From Companilactobacillus versmoldensis DSM 14857 = KCTC 3814 (GTDB lineage Bacteria > Bacillota > Bacilli > Lactobacillales > Lactobacillaceae), in contig NZ_AZFA01000009.1 of assembly GCF_001434295.1 (NCBI RefSeq), positions 31,345-95,344 of the forward strand: a stretch of 64,000 bases of DNA, written 5' to 3'. The notes under the pieces were generated by a model. That model worked only from the letters and a program-made list of their open reading frames with translations. It was not told the DNA's origin and did no database searches. How positions within the stretch are numbered: position 1 is the first letter of the stretch; each line of letters opens with the position of its first letter. Position numbers and translations under genes: made by a program. This document shows positions 16,572-24,739 of the stretch, piece after piece.

Positions 16572-17146
16572 TAGAATAAATTGATTCCTAAAACAAATTT
16601 AAAAATCAGCCAAGTTAGTATAAGCCCCATCGTTAAGCCAATTATTCCACCAGTGATGTATTGAATGGCTTTAGCCTTTGACGATTTAGGGGTGACTTTT
16701 ACCGGTCGATCATGTAGATAATTGATAACTTGTTGAAAAGTATTTAAGTCGGCTTTATGGGCATATTTTAGGAACATAAATATCATTCCTAGTCCAAGTA
16801 CCGTTGTAGAACCAACTAATAGTGAGCCTAGCATCTTGGAATATTTGAGGCTGAAAAGGGCTAGATATGTCAAAACTATTAGCCATAAGATCCCAATTAA
16901 GAGCCATAATAATTTCTGCTTTAACAATTTATGCTTCATTATAGGCAAATCCTCCTGGACTAAATCATCTAAGGAAAGATCATAAATATTGGATATCAGT
17001 ACTAGACTAGTAATGTCAGGATAAGTTTTCCCAGTTTCCCAATTGGAAATCGTCTGTCGACTGACATGAGCCTTATGTGATAGGTCATCCTGAGAATAAC
17101 TGTGTGCCTGACGTAATTTTGCTAACTTAATACCTAAATTCATCAT
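16571..17146 (-). CDS. XRE-family regulator with membrane segments
   Basis: The first 60 residues form an XRE helix-turn-helix (S-Q-D-D-L-S-H-K-A-H-V-S-R-Q-T-I-S-N-W-E). Three or four hydrophobic segments follow (about 77-98, 102-125, 160-182). This HTH-plus-membrane layout is common in lactobacilli and suggests a membrane-tethered sensor-regulator, but no ligand or target is evident. Translation may begin at either of the two adjacent ATG codons. A TTGACA lies upstream on the minus strand (17190-17195) without a good -10 partner. It is divergent from the epimerase gene at 17338. Confidence 0.75.
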   Translation of the reverse strand: MMNLGIKLAKLRQAHSYSQDDLSHKAHVSRQTISNWETGKTYPDITSLVLISNIYDLSLDDLVQEDLPIMKHKLLKQKLLWLLIGILWLIVLTYLALFSLKYSKMLGSLLVGSTTVLGLGMIFMFLKYAHKADLNTFQQVINYLHDRPVKVTPKSSKAKAIQYITGGIIGLTMGLILTWLIFKFVLGINLF

Positions 17147-17283
17147 CGTTTCCCCATTTCTAATTAAAGAATCAAGAGCACATTTTGTCTGTCAAAAGTC
17201 TTTGACGTTAGCTATTTGTAACGGCGTTATAGTGTTTGCCGCTTAAGCATATCAAACAGAGACAAGTAAAACAATATGATTAT

Positions 17284-17314
17284 TTGACTTCGAGCTTACT
17301 TGAAGGGATATCAT
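17284..17314 (+). promoter_or_regulatory. MerR-type promoter with 19-base spacer and dyad
   Basis: TTGACT (17284-17289) and TATCAT (17309-17314) are separated by 19 bases instead of 17. The spacer carries the dyad CTTCGAG-CTTA-CTTGAAG (one mismatch). This is the known architecture of MerR-family activated promoters, especially the NmlR/AdhR-like CTTAGAG...CTCTAAG type. The transcript would start about 17 bases before the epimerase gene. No MerR gene lies in the window. Confidence 0.65.
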
Positions 17315-17337
17315 GAAAATAAATATAGGAGGAAGCA

Positions 17338-18342
17338 ATGATGAATAAAGATGATAAAGTTGTCGTTTTAGGTGCCACTGGCTATATGGGGTCTTGGTTG
17401 ATTCAGGATTTATTCGATGCCGGATATACTAATGTGTATGGAACCTTCAACAATCCGGAGAAAGCACAAGCTCTTCAAAGCGATTTTGCAAAACTCCATT
17501 TAGTCCAAATCGACGTTTTGAATGACAATGCTAAATTGATCGAATTGATGAAGGATACCCGTTGGCTATTCAACGATACAGCAGCTTTTTCTGGTCAGGA
17601 AAAAACTACCGATGACTACATCGTAACGAAAACTATTATGGTCAATAATGTAATGCAGGCGGTAAAACAAGCTGGGACCGTTAGGAAAATCGTTCATATT
17701 GGTTCCGTTGGGACAATAGGTGCTGGTCATTATGATCCTTCAGTCTTGGAATATGATGAGAGCGATGTTTCGGCCATGGATCCCGATAATATTTGGGGCA
17801 TCATGAAAGTTGCCGAAGAAAAAACCGTTACTCGTTGGTGTAAAGCTTTAGATATCGATTACGTGATCGTCCATCCAACTAATGTCATTGGGCCCTCAAA
17901 ATTAGCTTGGAATCACGACATGATCGTTGCTTATCTCAAAAACGGTCAGCCATTGATCGAATCGCAGATGGATAGTATCGATGTTCGGGATGTAGCTCAA
18001 ATGCAATTGGATTTGATGAACAACGACCAAGCTAAAAACATCCGTATCCTTGGTACAGGCTTCACACTGATGTTCAGCGATTTAGTGGATGATGTGAATG
18101 AACATCTAGATCAAAAGCAAATTGAGACTTTGTTTGGTCAAATGTCAGCTGTTATAAGTCAAAAAGATGCCTTGGCAGTCTTGAAGAATGTGCCTGACAG
18201 CAAGTACTACCAGGAAAATATCAATCGTATCAATAATACTTTGAATATTCATACTAAGTATCCCGAAATGTATAAATATCAGTTTACCAATGCCAAAGAG
18301 ACCATATTTGCAGCCTTAGATAAAATGTTAGAAAACAAATAG
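17338..18342 (+). CDS. NAD-dependent epimerase/dehydratase-family reductase
   Basis: This 334-residue extended short-chain dehydrogenase has G-A-T-G-Y-M-G-S-W (residues 12-20, the G-x-x-G-x-x-G NAD(P) loop). Compared with dihydroflavonol-reductase-like enzymes, the usual Y-x-x-x-K active site appears as N-I-W-G-I-M-K-V-A-E, with Trp/Gly in place of Tyr. V-H-P-T-N-V-I-G-P marks the substrate-side loop. AGGAGG lies five bases before the first of two adjacent ATGs. A MerR-type promoter suggests induction by aldehyde, electrophile or drug stress; that is inference. Confidence 0.75.
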   Translation: MMNKDDKVVVLGATGYMGSWLIQDLFDAGYTNVYGTFNNPEKAQALQSDFAKLHLVQIDVLNDNAKLIELMKDTRWLFNDTAAFSGQEKTTDDYIVTKTIMVNNVMQAVKQAGTVRKIVHIGSVGTIGAGHYDPSVLEYDESDVSAMDPDNIWGIMKVAEEKTVTRWCKALDIDYVIVHPTNVIGPSKLAWNHDMIVAYLKNGQPLIESQMDSIDVRDVAQMQLDLMNNDQAKNIRILGTGFTLMFSDLVDDVNEHLDQKQIETLFGQMSAVISQKDALAVLKNVPDSKYYQENINRINNTLNIHTKYPEMYKYQFTNAKETIFAALDKMLENK

Positions 18343-18351
18343 AAAATTTAA

Positions 18352-18382
18352 GAAGAATCAGCCCATTCGGGCTGATTCTTTT
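18352..18382 (+). terminator. terminator after epimerase gene
   Basis: The perfect stem AAGAATCAGCCC / GGGCTGATTCTT has an ATTC loop and ends in TTTTGTCTT. Confidence 0.8.
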
Positions 18383-18447
18383 GTCTTAATAATGCAAAAT
18401 TAAATTTCTAAAACTATAAATATGGCTCATATATTATCCAAGACGAT

Positions 18448-19350
18448 TTACCATTGTTTGGAGTCATCTATATTAAGTAAATTCTCAAGACCCCATTTCT
18501 TTACTAACATTTTGATATCGATATTTTGGGGTTTGTCATTATGTTGTGTATTCTGTAAAATTTCACCACATAAATGAGCAGTCATTAACTTTCCACGGTG
18601 GTTTATTGCATTTACTGTCTTTTCTACATAATCCGGATCATTGTAAGACCACTTGCTTTTATAATCTTCCATGTAAAAATCTTTGTTATATTTCTCTTGA
18701 CCCGAACCATTTTTTAATTTAGCGTTCATTTTTGCTAATCTCTCGCTCCACGTAGAAACCCAGTCCATACGATTATTATTTTTAAAACCAATTGGCAGTA
18801 ATGTACAATTGCCAATTGTATGAGTCATTTCCGCAAAACGTCCATATTCGGCGTTGATTCCGCTATATTTGTCTAAATTATATTTATCCAATAGTTCTTG
18901 CAAATTTTCTTGGTATCTATATTGAGCCTTGGTAATATTTTCTTGTTCCGCATTATTTGGTATTAACTTTGCTGCATTAAGTCGCTTTTTATAAGGTGAC
19001 CAAAATGAATTCATAATATCAGCATCAGGGTAATTTTCTTGGCTTTTATTTTTTATTCGTTCGGCGGTAGCGTATTTACTTGTTTCCTTCCATAACAATT
19101 TATAAATACATTGCATTAAAATACAGTCTTCAACTTCGACCGTGTTTTCCCTATCAGGAAGATATTTTGCATCCCAATAATAGCCTGCTCGAGATTTTAA
19201 AAAGCGCATAACCCCATGGTCCTCTGGCTTTAAATGGTAATAAATTTCCCATTTTAAATCGTATTGCCAAGGTTTAATTTCTTTATCAGAGCATTCTTGA
19301 AGCCATAATACAATTGTTTCAATAGGTTTATCTAGTCTGCGTTCTTTCAT
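18448..19350 (-). CDS. unrecognised 300-residue protein, possibly GmrSD/DUF1524-like
   Basis: I do not recognise this protein with confidence. It is soluble, rich in Lys, Asn, Trp and Tyr, and has no signal or membrane segment. A stretch near residue 180, T-H-T-I-G-N-C-T-L-L-P-I-G-F-K-N-N-N-R, recalls the I-G-N-L-T-L-L...N pattern at the end of the DUF1524/HNH part of GmrSD-type restriction proteins. The H-x-x-P catalytic motif of that family is not evident. Base composition is more AT-rich than the flanking aro genes, it stands alone, and its surroundings look like housekeeping genes. This suggests an accessory gene inserted between conserved loci. Confidence 0.5.
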   Translation of the reverse strand: MKERRLDKPIETIVLWLQECSDKEIKPWQYDLKWEIYYHLKPEDHGVMRFLKSRAGYYWDAKYLPDRENTVEVEDCILMQCIYKLLWKETSKYATAERIKNKSQENYPDADIMNSFWSPYKKRLNAAKLIPNNAEQENITKAQYRYQENLQELLDKYNLDKYSGINAEYGRFAEMTHTIGNCTLLPIGFKNNNRMDWVSTWSERLAKMNAKLKNGSGQEKYNKDFYMEDYKSKWSYNDPDYVEKTVNAINHRGKLMTAHLCGEILQNTQHNDKPQNIDIKMLVKKWGLENLLNIDDSKQW

Positions 19351-19701
19351 GATGTTCCCCTTTAAAATTTCTAATTCTTGTGTCGATAAACTAGTGATGT
19401 AGCTTCATGGCAGATTCCCAGTAAAGATGAGGCGCTGGAACTGGATCTGGAATGATTATGATATTGCCATGTGTATAAAAGTCATAAGAGAGTTTCAAAT
19501 ATTTAAAAATAGTTAATGCCCTTCTTAAATTAAATATGATTGAAAGTTTAGGCCAATTTTTTCAGTCAGTAACAATTTTATTGATTTAAAAAGTTCCAAA
19601 TTACCTCCTAATTTTATTATCTGTCACGCAATACATCATGACAATAGATCTATTGCTAAATATATCATTATGGGTAATATCTGTATGATAATTTGACCAC
19701 A
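19351..19701. other. intergenic stretch with a 14-base palindrome
   Basis: No gene is seen in these 351 bases. The only marked structure is the perfect palindrome CAATAGATCTATTG at 19642-19655, which could be an operator or chance in AT-rich DNA. The promoter of the minus-strand gene ending at 18448 must lie in the left part, but I cannot pick it. Confidence 0.4.
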
Positions 19702-19730
19702 AAAAAACCAGCTCATTGAGCTGGTTTTTT
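19702..19730 (-). terminator. terminator of the aro operon
   Basis: AAAAACCAGCTCA pairs with TGAGCTGGTTTTT around a short loop, directly after the stop of the shikimate kinase fusion gene. T-runs lie on both strands. Confidence 0.88.
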
Positions 19731-20512
19731 CATCCAATCATTTTCTGTTCTTTAGCAATTGAGGTAGTCGTAAGTAAATCAACTACTCGGTCAATCAAGT
19801 TGTCCGTAAGATTGGCATCGGTTTTAAATTCTTCTTTCAAAGCTAGTCGGATCTGCTGCATCCGGTTTTCCTGGATGACTGATTCGCCGCTGTGTTTCTT
19901 GATGTGGGCTACTTCTTTAACCACATTGAGACGCCGTGAGATCAAAGACAAGATCTGTCGATCTAAACTGTCGATCTCGCTTCGTAAAGAAACTAGCGAG
20001 TTGTCTTTGAGCGACAACATTTCCGTTAATTCTTGAACAATTTTGTCAGGTGCTTTTCCTTTAGTCATGATGACTGAATCAGAAACTGAACGGTAGAGTG
20101 GTTGGCGGTATTCGAATCGGTCCAATAAAGCCTTCATAGATAGCTGACGCAGTAAAGGTCGGTCAGTATCTGAAGATAGTCGCTGTAAAACAGTCGAGAA
20201 GTCGGCTTGTAAGAAAACGACGGTTGTCTTGCTATCGGCAATGACCTGGCGGTTTTCTTTTGATTCAACGATTCCGCCACCAGTGCTGATGATTGCCGAA
20301 GTTTTTAGACTACGTTCGAGTACGGCTGTTTCTCTTTGACGAAAGGCTTGTTCACCTTTTTCTTCCATGAATTCGTTGATGGTCATACCAGCGTCTTCAA
20401 CGAAAGCATCATCGAGGTCTAAAAATTTCTTCGAAGTTGTCTTTGCCAGTTGTCGGCCCACGGTAGTTTTTCCGGCACCCATGAAACCAACTAAAATTAT
20501 TGTGTCAGCCAT
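19730..20512 (-). CDS. aroK: shikimate kinase fused to AroQ-type chorismate mutase
   Basis: This 260-residue two-domain protein begins with a shikimate kinase (about 1-165): P-loop G-F-M-G-A-G-K-T-T, D-L-D-D, S-T-G-G-G-I-V and R-P-L-L. The C-terminal 90 residues form an AroQ chorismate mutase: L-R-S-E-I-D-S-L-D-R-Q-I-L-S-L-I-S-R-R, V-A-x-x-K and R-M-Q-Q-I. It would phosphorylate shikimate and convert chorismate to prephenate, the substrate of the adjacent tyrA. ATG 20512 is chosen because AGGTGA lies upstream; the GTG at 20524 is not needed. The start overlaps the tyrA stop by eight bases. It is the last gene of the aro operon. Confidence 0.88.
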   Translation of the reverse strand: MADTIILVGFMGAGKTTVGRQLAKTTSKKFLDLDDAFVEDAGMTINEFMEEKGEQAFRQRETAVLERSLKTSAIISTGGGIVESKENRQVIADSKTTVVFLQADFSTVLQRLSSDTDRPLLRQLSMKALLDRFEYRQPLYRSVSDSVIMTKGKAPDKIVQELTEMLSLKDNSLVSLRSEIDSLDRQILSLISRRLNVVKEVAHIKKHSGESVIQENRMQQIRLALKEEFKTDANLTDNLIDRVVDLLTTTSIAKEQKMIG

Positions 20513-21347
20513 TTTTAGACTCACCTACTTTTTTTCTAATTTCTTGAGCTTTTGATATTTTTTGATTAAGTGCTTCATTATTATTATTTTTCAAGTCGTC
20601 ACGATAGTCGGATAGAGTCTTGATCATATCATCAAGGCCATCGATGATCTGTTGTTTGTTCGACATGATAATATCGGTCCAGAGACTTGGATTTGATTTG
20701 GCGATCCTGGTCGTATCACTGAATCCACCAGCGACACGATTTTGCCAGTTCAATTTATTATCAGGGAGCATTTGGTCGACAGAGTCAGTCAGGGCGTAGG
20801 CTACCAAATGTGGCAAAGCGCTGATAGCAGCAGTCAAATGGTCGTGCTCAGCAGCTGACAATTGCTGGAAATCAGCTTCCAAAGGCGATAGCAGATCGAT
20901 AACTTTATCGGCTAATTCGTTGTCCCCAATCAAGAAAAAGGGCGTACCTTTGAACATCGATTGGTCCCGGCCAACGATACCTTTGCGTTCAGTACCGATC
21001 ATTGGGTGTCCACCGATGAAATTCTTTAATCCTTGGGCAGCTTGTAAGATTTCACCTTTGGTTGATCCAATATCCATGACGATAGTATTCTCTTTAAGAC
21101 TCATAGTTTTCAGCATATTTAATTGCTTGATGATGGTGGACACTGGTGTACAGAGGATGATCATATCGACATCCTTAACGGTTTTTTCGTCCCAGTGGCC
21201 AATCTCGTTGACAACATTTTCGGATAAGGCAATCTGTGTTGTAGAGGGATTGTCATCGATTCCTATTACATAATAGTTACTATTTTCTAATTTTTCGGCT
21301 AGGGAGCTTCCCATTGAGCCCAGTCCGTCTACGATTACTTTGATCAT
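20505..21347 (-). CDS. tyrA: prephenate dehydrogenase
   Basis: TyrA oxidatively decarboxylates prephenate to 4-hydroxyphenylpyruvate, leading to tyrosine. The 280-residue protein has the Rossmann loop G-L-G-S-M-G (residues 9-14), D-I-G-S-T-K and the substrate motif G-H-P-M-I-G-T-E. The helical C-terminal part has L-P-H-L-V-A-Y-A-L. No ACT regulatory domain is present, so any feedback by tyrosine must act elsewhere, possibly on the operon leader. It overlaps the downstream kinase/mutase gene and starts two bases after the aroA stop. Confidence 0.93.
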   Translation of the reverse strand: MIKVIVDGLGSMGSSLAEKLENSNYYVIGIDDNPSTTQIALSENVVNEIGHWDEKTVKDVDMIILCTPVSTIIKQLNMLKTMSLKENTIVMDIGSTKGEILQAAQGLKNFIGGHPMIGTERKGIVGRDQSMFKGTPFFLIGDNELADKVIDLLSPLEADFQQLSAAEHDHLTAAISALPHLVAYALTDSVDQMLPDNKLNWQNRVAGGFSDTTRIAKSNPSLWTDIIMSNKQQIIDGLDDMIKTLSDYRDDLKNNNNEALNQKISKAQEIRKKVGESKNG

Positions 21348-21349
21348 AA

Positions 21350-22630
21350 TTACACGATTCCTTCCAAATTATTAAAAAATGTTGGATAAGAGATTTTGAC
21401 ACTCTCATCGTCATCTAAAATAATAGTACCATTGGTGACCAAAGCTGCAATACTTAGCATCATTGCAATGCGATGATCGGTATGTCCAGAAACGTGGATC
21501 TTATCGGTCCGAAGTGATACTTTGCCGTCGATTATGAAGCCATCAGTGGTGGGAACAATTTTTGCTCCCAATTTATTTAATTCGTCACTGACCGTCTTTA
21601 TCCGGTCAGTTTCTTTGACTCTTAATTCGCTAGCGTCAGCAATGACGGTTTGTCCGTCAGCTTGCGTGGCAGCCAAGGCGATGATCGGTATTTCATCGAT
21701 CAGTGAGGGGATGATCTGACCAGCGATTTTGATACCGTGTAGCTGACTAGTTTTGACGGTGATGTCAGCCATCGGTTCGCCGACTGTTTCCTGTGGAACA
21801 ATGGTGATATTGCCGCCCATTTTTTTAAGGACGGTGATAATACCAGTTCTCGTCGGATTTATCCCGACGTTTTTGATCGTCAATTCACTGTTTGGAGTGA
21901 TCAAACCCGCAACGATCCAATAAGCAGCTGAAGAGATATCGCCAGGAACTTCTATTTCCGTAGCTTGTAATTCTTGGTGAGCGGGGATGTGGATCGTATC
22001 ATTTTTGTAGTCAACTTCAACGCCAAATTTCGGCAACATTTGCTCAGTATGATTGCGGCTGTGAAAATTATCAGTCACGTAAGTATCGGCACCGGCTGCT
22101 AAACCAGCTAACAAGATGGCGCTTTTTACTTGAGCAGAGCCAACGGTCAACTTCTGATGGATCACTGGTAACAAGAGAGATTTTTTGATCTGCAAAGGTA
22201 AGTGACCGTCATCGGAAATGATGGTCCCACCGATCTCTGACAGTGGTCTGGTGATCCGTTTCATTGGTCGAGTCGATAAACTAGCATCCCCAACAATGGT
22301 TGCTGCTAGATTGGCACCGGTGAATAGCCCCGTCAACAATCTCGTCGAGGTCCCAGAATTACCCATATTGATCGGTCCCCAGGGGTCATTTAGATTATTG
22401 ACACCTTTACCAACTACTTCGGTGATCCCGTTTGCTTCAGAGATTTTTACACCGACGGCTTTTAGTGCGTTGATAGTGCTGGTTACGTCGTCGGAATGCA
22501 ATATCTTGGCGATTTTAGTGGTTCCGTTGGCCATGGCACCAAACATCAAGGCACGATGGGAGATACTTTTATCGCCGGGTACGGTAAGATTTCCTGTTAA
22601 ACCGGTAGTTGTTGTTGGTAATTGTTTCAT
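21350..22630 (-). CDS. aroA: 5-enolpyruvylshikimate-3-phosphate synthase
   Basis: EPSPS joins phosphoenolpyruvate to shikimate 3-phosphate. The 426-residue protein has full family length, with P-G-D-K-S-I-S-H-R (residues 18-26), N-M-G-N-S-G-T-S-T-R and R-V-K-E-T-D-R-I. The N-M-G-N-S-G-T-S loop is the class II (glyphosate-tolerant type) reading rather than N-A-G-T-A. It lies 20 bases downstream of aroB, with a good ribosome binding site. Confidence 0.96.
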   Translation of the reverse strand: MKQLPTTTTGLTGNLTVPGDKSISHRALMFGAMANGTTKIAKILHSDDVTSTINALKAVGVKISEANGITEVVGKGVNNLNDPWGPINMGNSGTSTRLLTGLFTGANLAATIVGDASLSTRPMKRITRPLSEIGGTIISDDGHLPLQIKKSLLLPVIHQKLTVGSAQVKSAILLAGLAAGADTYVTDNFHSRNHTEQMLPKFGVEVDYKNDTIHIPAHQELQATEIEVPGDISSAAYWIVAGLITPNSELTIKNVGINPTRTGIITVLKKMGGNITIVPQETVGEPMADITVKTSQLHGIKIAGQIIPSLIDEIPIIALAATQADGQTVIADASELRVKETDRIKTVSDELNKLGAKIVPTTDGFIIDGKVSLRTDKIHVSGHTDHRIAMMLSIAALVTNGTIILDDDESVKISYPTFFNNLEGIV

Positions 22631-22649
22631 GATGACCTCCTGAATGTGA

Positions 22650-23720
22650 TCAATTAGTAGTCAAAACTGAGACGAAATCGGGCATTGCTGATAGTTTAGT
22701 TGGCACGATGACTGGTTTACCAATTTTCTTTAAAGCGACCAAGTTCAAAGTACCGTGGTCGTTTTTCTTGTCGTTTTTCAAATGGTCAAAGAATTCCTTT
22801 GAACCAATTAGATCTGAAGAAGTTGGCAGACCCACCGAAGTCAATCGTTGTTCTAGTTCTTGTGTAACTGAACTAGGAGTGACATCGGTCCGTTCAAAGC
22901 ACTGGCTGATCGTGACCATCCCAATGGCCACTGCTTCGCCGTGTTTCAATTTCCCATCAGCTAAAAGCTCGATCGCGTGGCCTAAGGTGTGGCCAAAATT
23001 AAGGATGCGGCGCAAGTTGCTTTCTTTTTCGTCTTTCATGACGACGTTAGCTTTAAAATTAACTGAACGTTCGATTAAGTCAGTCGCATTTGCTAAAATG
23101 TCATCGACTTTTTTGATCGAACCAGTCAGTTTAAAGAAGGCTCCACCTTCAAGAGCACTACATTTAACTACTTCGCCGTAACCCTCGACTAGGTTGCGTT
23201 CCGATAAGCTGTTCAAAAAGATAGGATCGATGACGACTAAATCTGGCTGATAAAACGACCCGATAATGTTTTTGACCTGCCCTAAGTTTACCGCTGTTTT
23301 GCCACCAACACTTGAATCAACCATCGCCGTCATCGAAGTAGCGATTTGGATAAAAGCGATACCGCGCATATATAAACTTGCTACGGTACCGGCTAAGTCA
23401 CCAACAACGCCACCGCCCAAGGCAATCACACCGTCACCTCTAGTGAAACCAGCGTCAGCCATGTTTTGGATGATCTCAGAAACAAATTTCAAACTCTTCG
23501 AACCTTCGCCGACTGGCACAGTTGCCGTGATGACTTCAAACTCAGCCTCTTGAAGTTCTTTAACAGTCGAGTGTAAATACAAGTCGCCGACAGTTTCGTC
23601 AGTCACCACGATAACTTTCCGTTGGTTCCAGACCTGAGCGACAGTCGAGCCAATCTTTCGCCCCAGGCCCATCTCGATTTTCACGTCATAAATTTTATTC
23701 GGTAAAGTTACAGTAATCAT
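22650..23720 (-). CDS. aroB: 3-dehydroquinate synthase
   Basis: AroB cyclises DAHP to 3-dehydroquinate using NAD and a divalent metal. The 356-residue protein shows G-G-G-V-V-G-D-L-A-G (about 102-111), D-S-S-V-G-G-K-T-A-V-N and the metal-ligand segments N-F-G-H-T-L-G-H-A-I-E and K-H-G-E-A-V-A. The start overlaps the aroF stop by one base, so translation is coupled to DAHP synthase. Confidence 0.96.
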   Translation of the reverse strand: MITVTLPNKIYDVKIEMGLGRKIGSTVAQVWNQRKVIVVTDETVGDLYLHSTVKELQEAEFEVITATVPVGEGSKSLKFVSEIIQNMADAGFTRGDGVIALGGGVVGDLAGTVASLYMRGIAFIQIATSMTAMVDSSVGGKTAVNLGQVKNIIGSFYQPDLVVIDPIFLNSLSERNLVEGYGEVVKCSALEGGAFFKLTGSIKKVDDILANATDLIERSVNFKANVVMKDEKESNLRRILNFGHTLGHAIELLADGKLKHGEAVAIGMVTISQCFERTDVTPSSVTQELEQRLTSVGLPTSSDLIGSKEFFDHLKNDKKNDHGTLNLVALKKIGKPVIVPTKLSAMPDFVSVLTTN

Positions 23721-24712
23721 TAGTCTGCTTCTTTCACAAGATTATGGATCTTAGTAGCAACTTTTGCTAGGTGGTCGAATTGAGCTGGTGTCAAAGCTTG
23801 TTTGCCATCGACGAAAGCTTCTTTAGGGTGATTGTGGATCTCGACCATCAAGCCATCGGCACCGGCAGCGGCGGCAGCCAAGCCAATCGGTTCAACGAAT
23901 TTAGTAACGCCGGCAGCATGTGAGGGGTCTCCGATAACTGGGTAGTGAGTCAAGTCCTTCAAAACAGGGATAGCAGAAACATCGAAAGTATTGCGAGTGT
24001 ATTTGTTATCGAAAGTCCGGATACCACGTTCCATCAAGATGATCTGATGATTGCCACCAGCAGCAATGTATTCGGAAGCATTCAACAAGTCATCGATCGT
24101 AGCGGACATACCACGCTTCAAAACGACTGGCTTGTCAGTTTGACCGACAGCCTTCAATAAAGCAAAGTTTTGCATGTTACGAGTACCAATTTGAAAAATA
24201 TCAGTGTATTTGTCGACCATCTCCAAGTCTCTGGTATCCATGATCTCAGTGACCATGTCCATCCCTAACTTGTCGGCAGCCTCACGATGCCATTTAAGTC
24301 CTTGTTCGCCCAAACCTTGGAAACTGTATGGATTAGTCCGAGGCTTGAAAGAACCGCCACGGAGCAAAGTAGCTCCAGATTCCTTAACATCTTTACCCAT
24401 TAATTGCACATGTTCTTCTGATTCAATCGAATCTGGTCCAGCAATCAAAGCAAAGCTCCCGTCACCGATGACACTGTGCTGAGTTTTGATAATAGTATTT
24501 TCAGGATGGAAAAGTCGACTAGCTTGCAAGGCAGCAGGGTGATCGGTGATGACTTCTTTAACGTTATTGATTTCGAAAGGTACGTCGCCTAAAGCTTTTT
24601 GATCCACGAAACCAACCCGGTTCTTATGTTGGAAGACATGTTCCAATTTTTTGTCATTGACTGCTTTCATTACTTGGTCAGCATCTTCAATTGTTTTTAA
24701 TTCGATTATCAT
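23720..24712 (-). CDS. aroF: DAHP synthase (class I beta type) with N-terminal regulatory domain
   Basis: It condenses phosphoenolpyruvate and erythrose 4-phosphate, the entry step of the shikimate pathway. The 330 residues comprise an N-terminal ferredoxin/ACT-like domain (about 1-70), as in the Thermotoga enzyme, and a TIM barrel. The barrel has L-L-R-G-G-S-F-K-P-R-T-N-P-Y-S-F-Q-G, K-R-G-M-S-A and G-D-P-S-H-A-A-G. The nearly invariant metal-binding Cys in G-P-C-S-x-E is Asp here (A-G-P-D-S-I-E-S; codon GAT on the minus strand). The N-terminal domain probably binds an aromatic amino acid for feedback inhibition. No other DAHP synthase is in the window. Confidence 0.93.
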   Translation of the reverse strand: MIIELKTIEDADQVMKAVNDKKLEHVFQHKNRVGFVDQKALGDVPFEINNVKEVITDHPAALQASRLFHPENTIIKTQHSVIGDGSFALIAGPDSIESEEHVQLMGKDVKESGATLLRGGSFKPRTNPYSFQGLGEQGLKWHREAADKLGMDMVTEIMDTRDLEMVDKYTDIFQIGTRNMQNFALLKAVGQTDKPVVLKRGMSATIDDLLNASEYIAAGGNHQIILMERGIRTFDNKYTRNTFDVSAIPVLKDLTHYPVIGDPSHAAGVTKFVEPIGLAAAAAGADGLMVEIHNHPKEAFVDGKQALTPAQFDHLAKVATKIHNLVKEAD

Positions 24713-24739
24713 AGTTATTCCTCTTTTGTTTAGTTTATT

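Noticed and set aside
17202..17233. Promoter TTGACG with TATAGT before the epimerase gene
   Set aside because: The spacer would be 20 bases with only a short CGTTA/TAACG dyad. The site at 17284-17314 is closer and a better match to a known architecture.
22708..23553. Plus-strand reading frames of 157 and 95 codons opposite aroB
   Set aside because: They have no family resemblance or ribosome sites and lie fully antisense to a conserved gene, so they are shadow frames.
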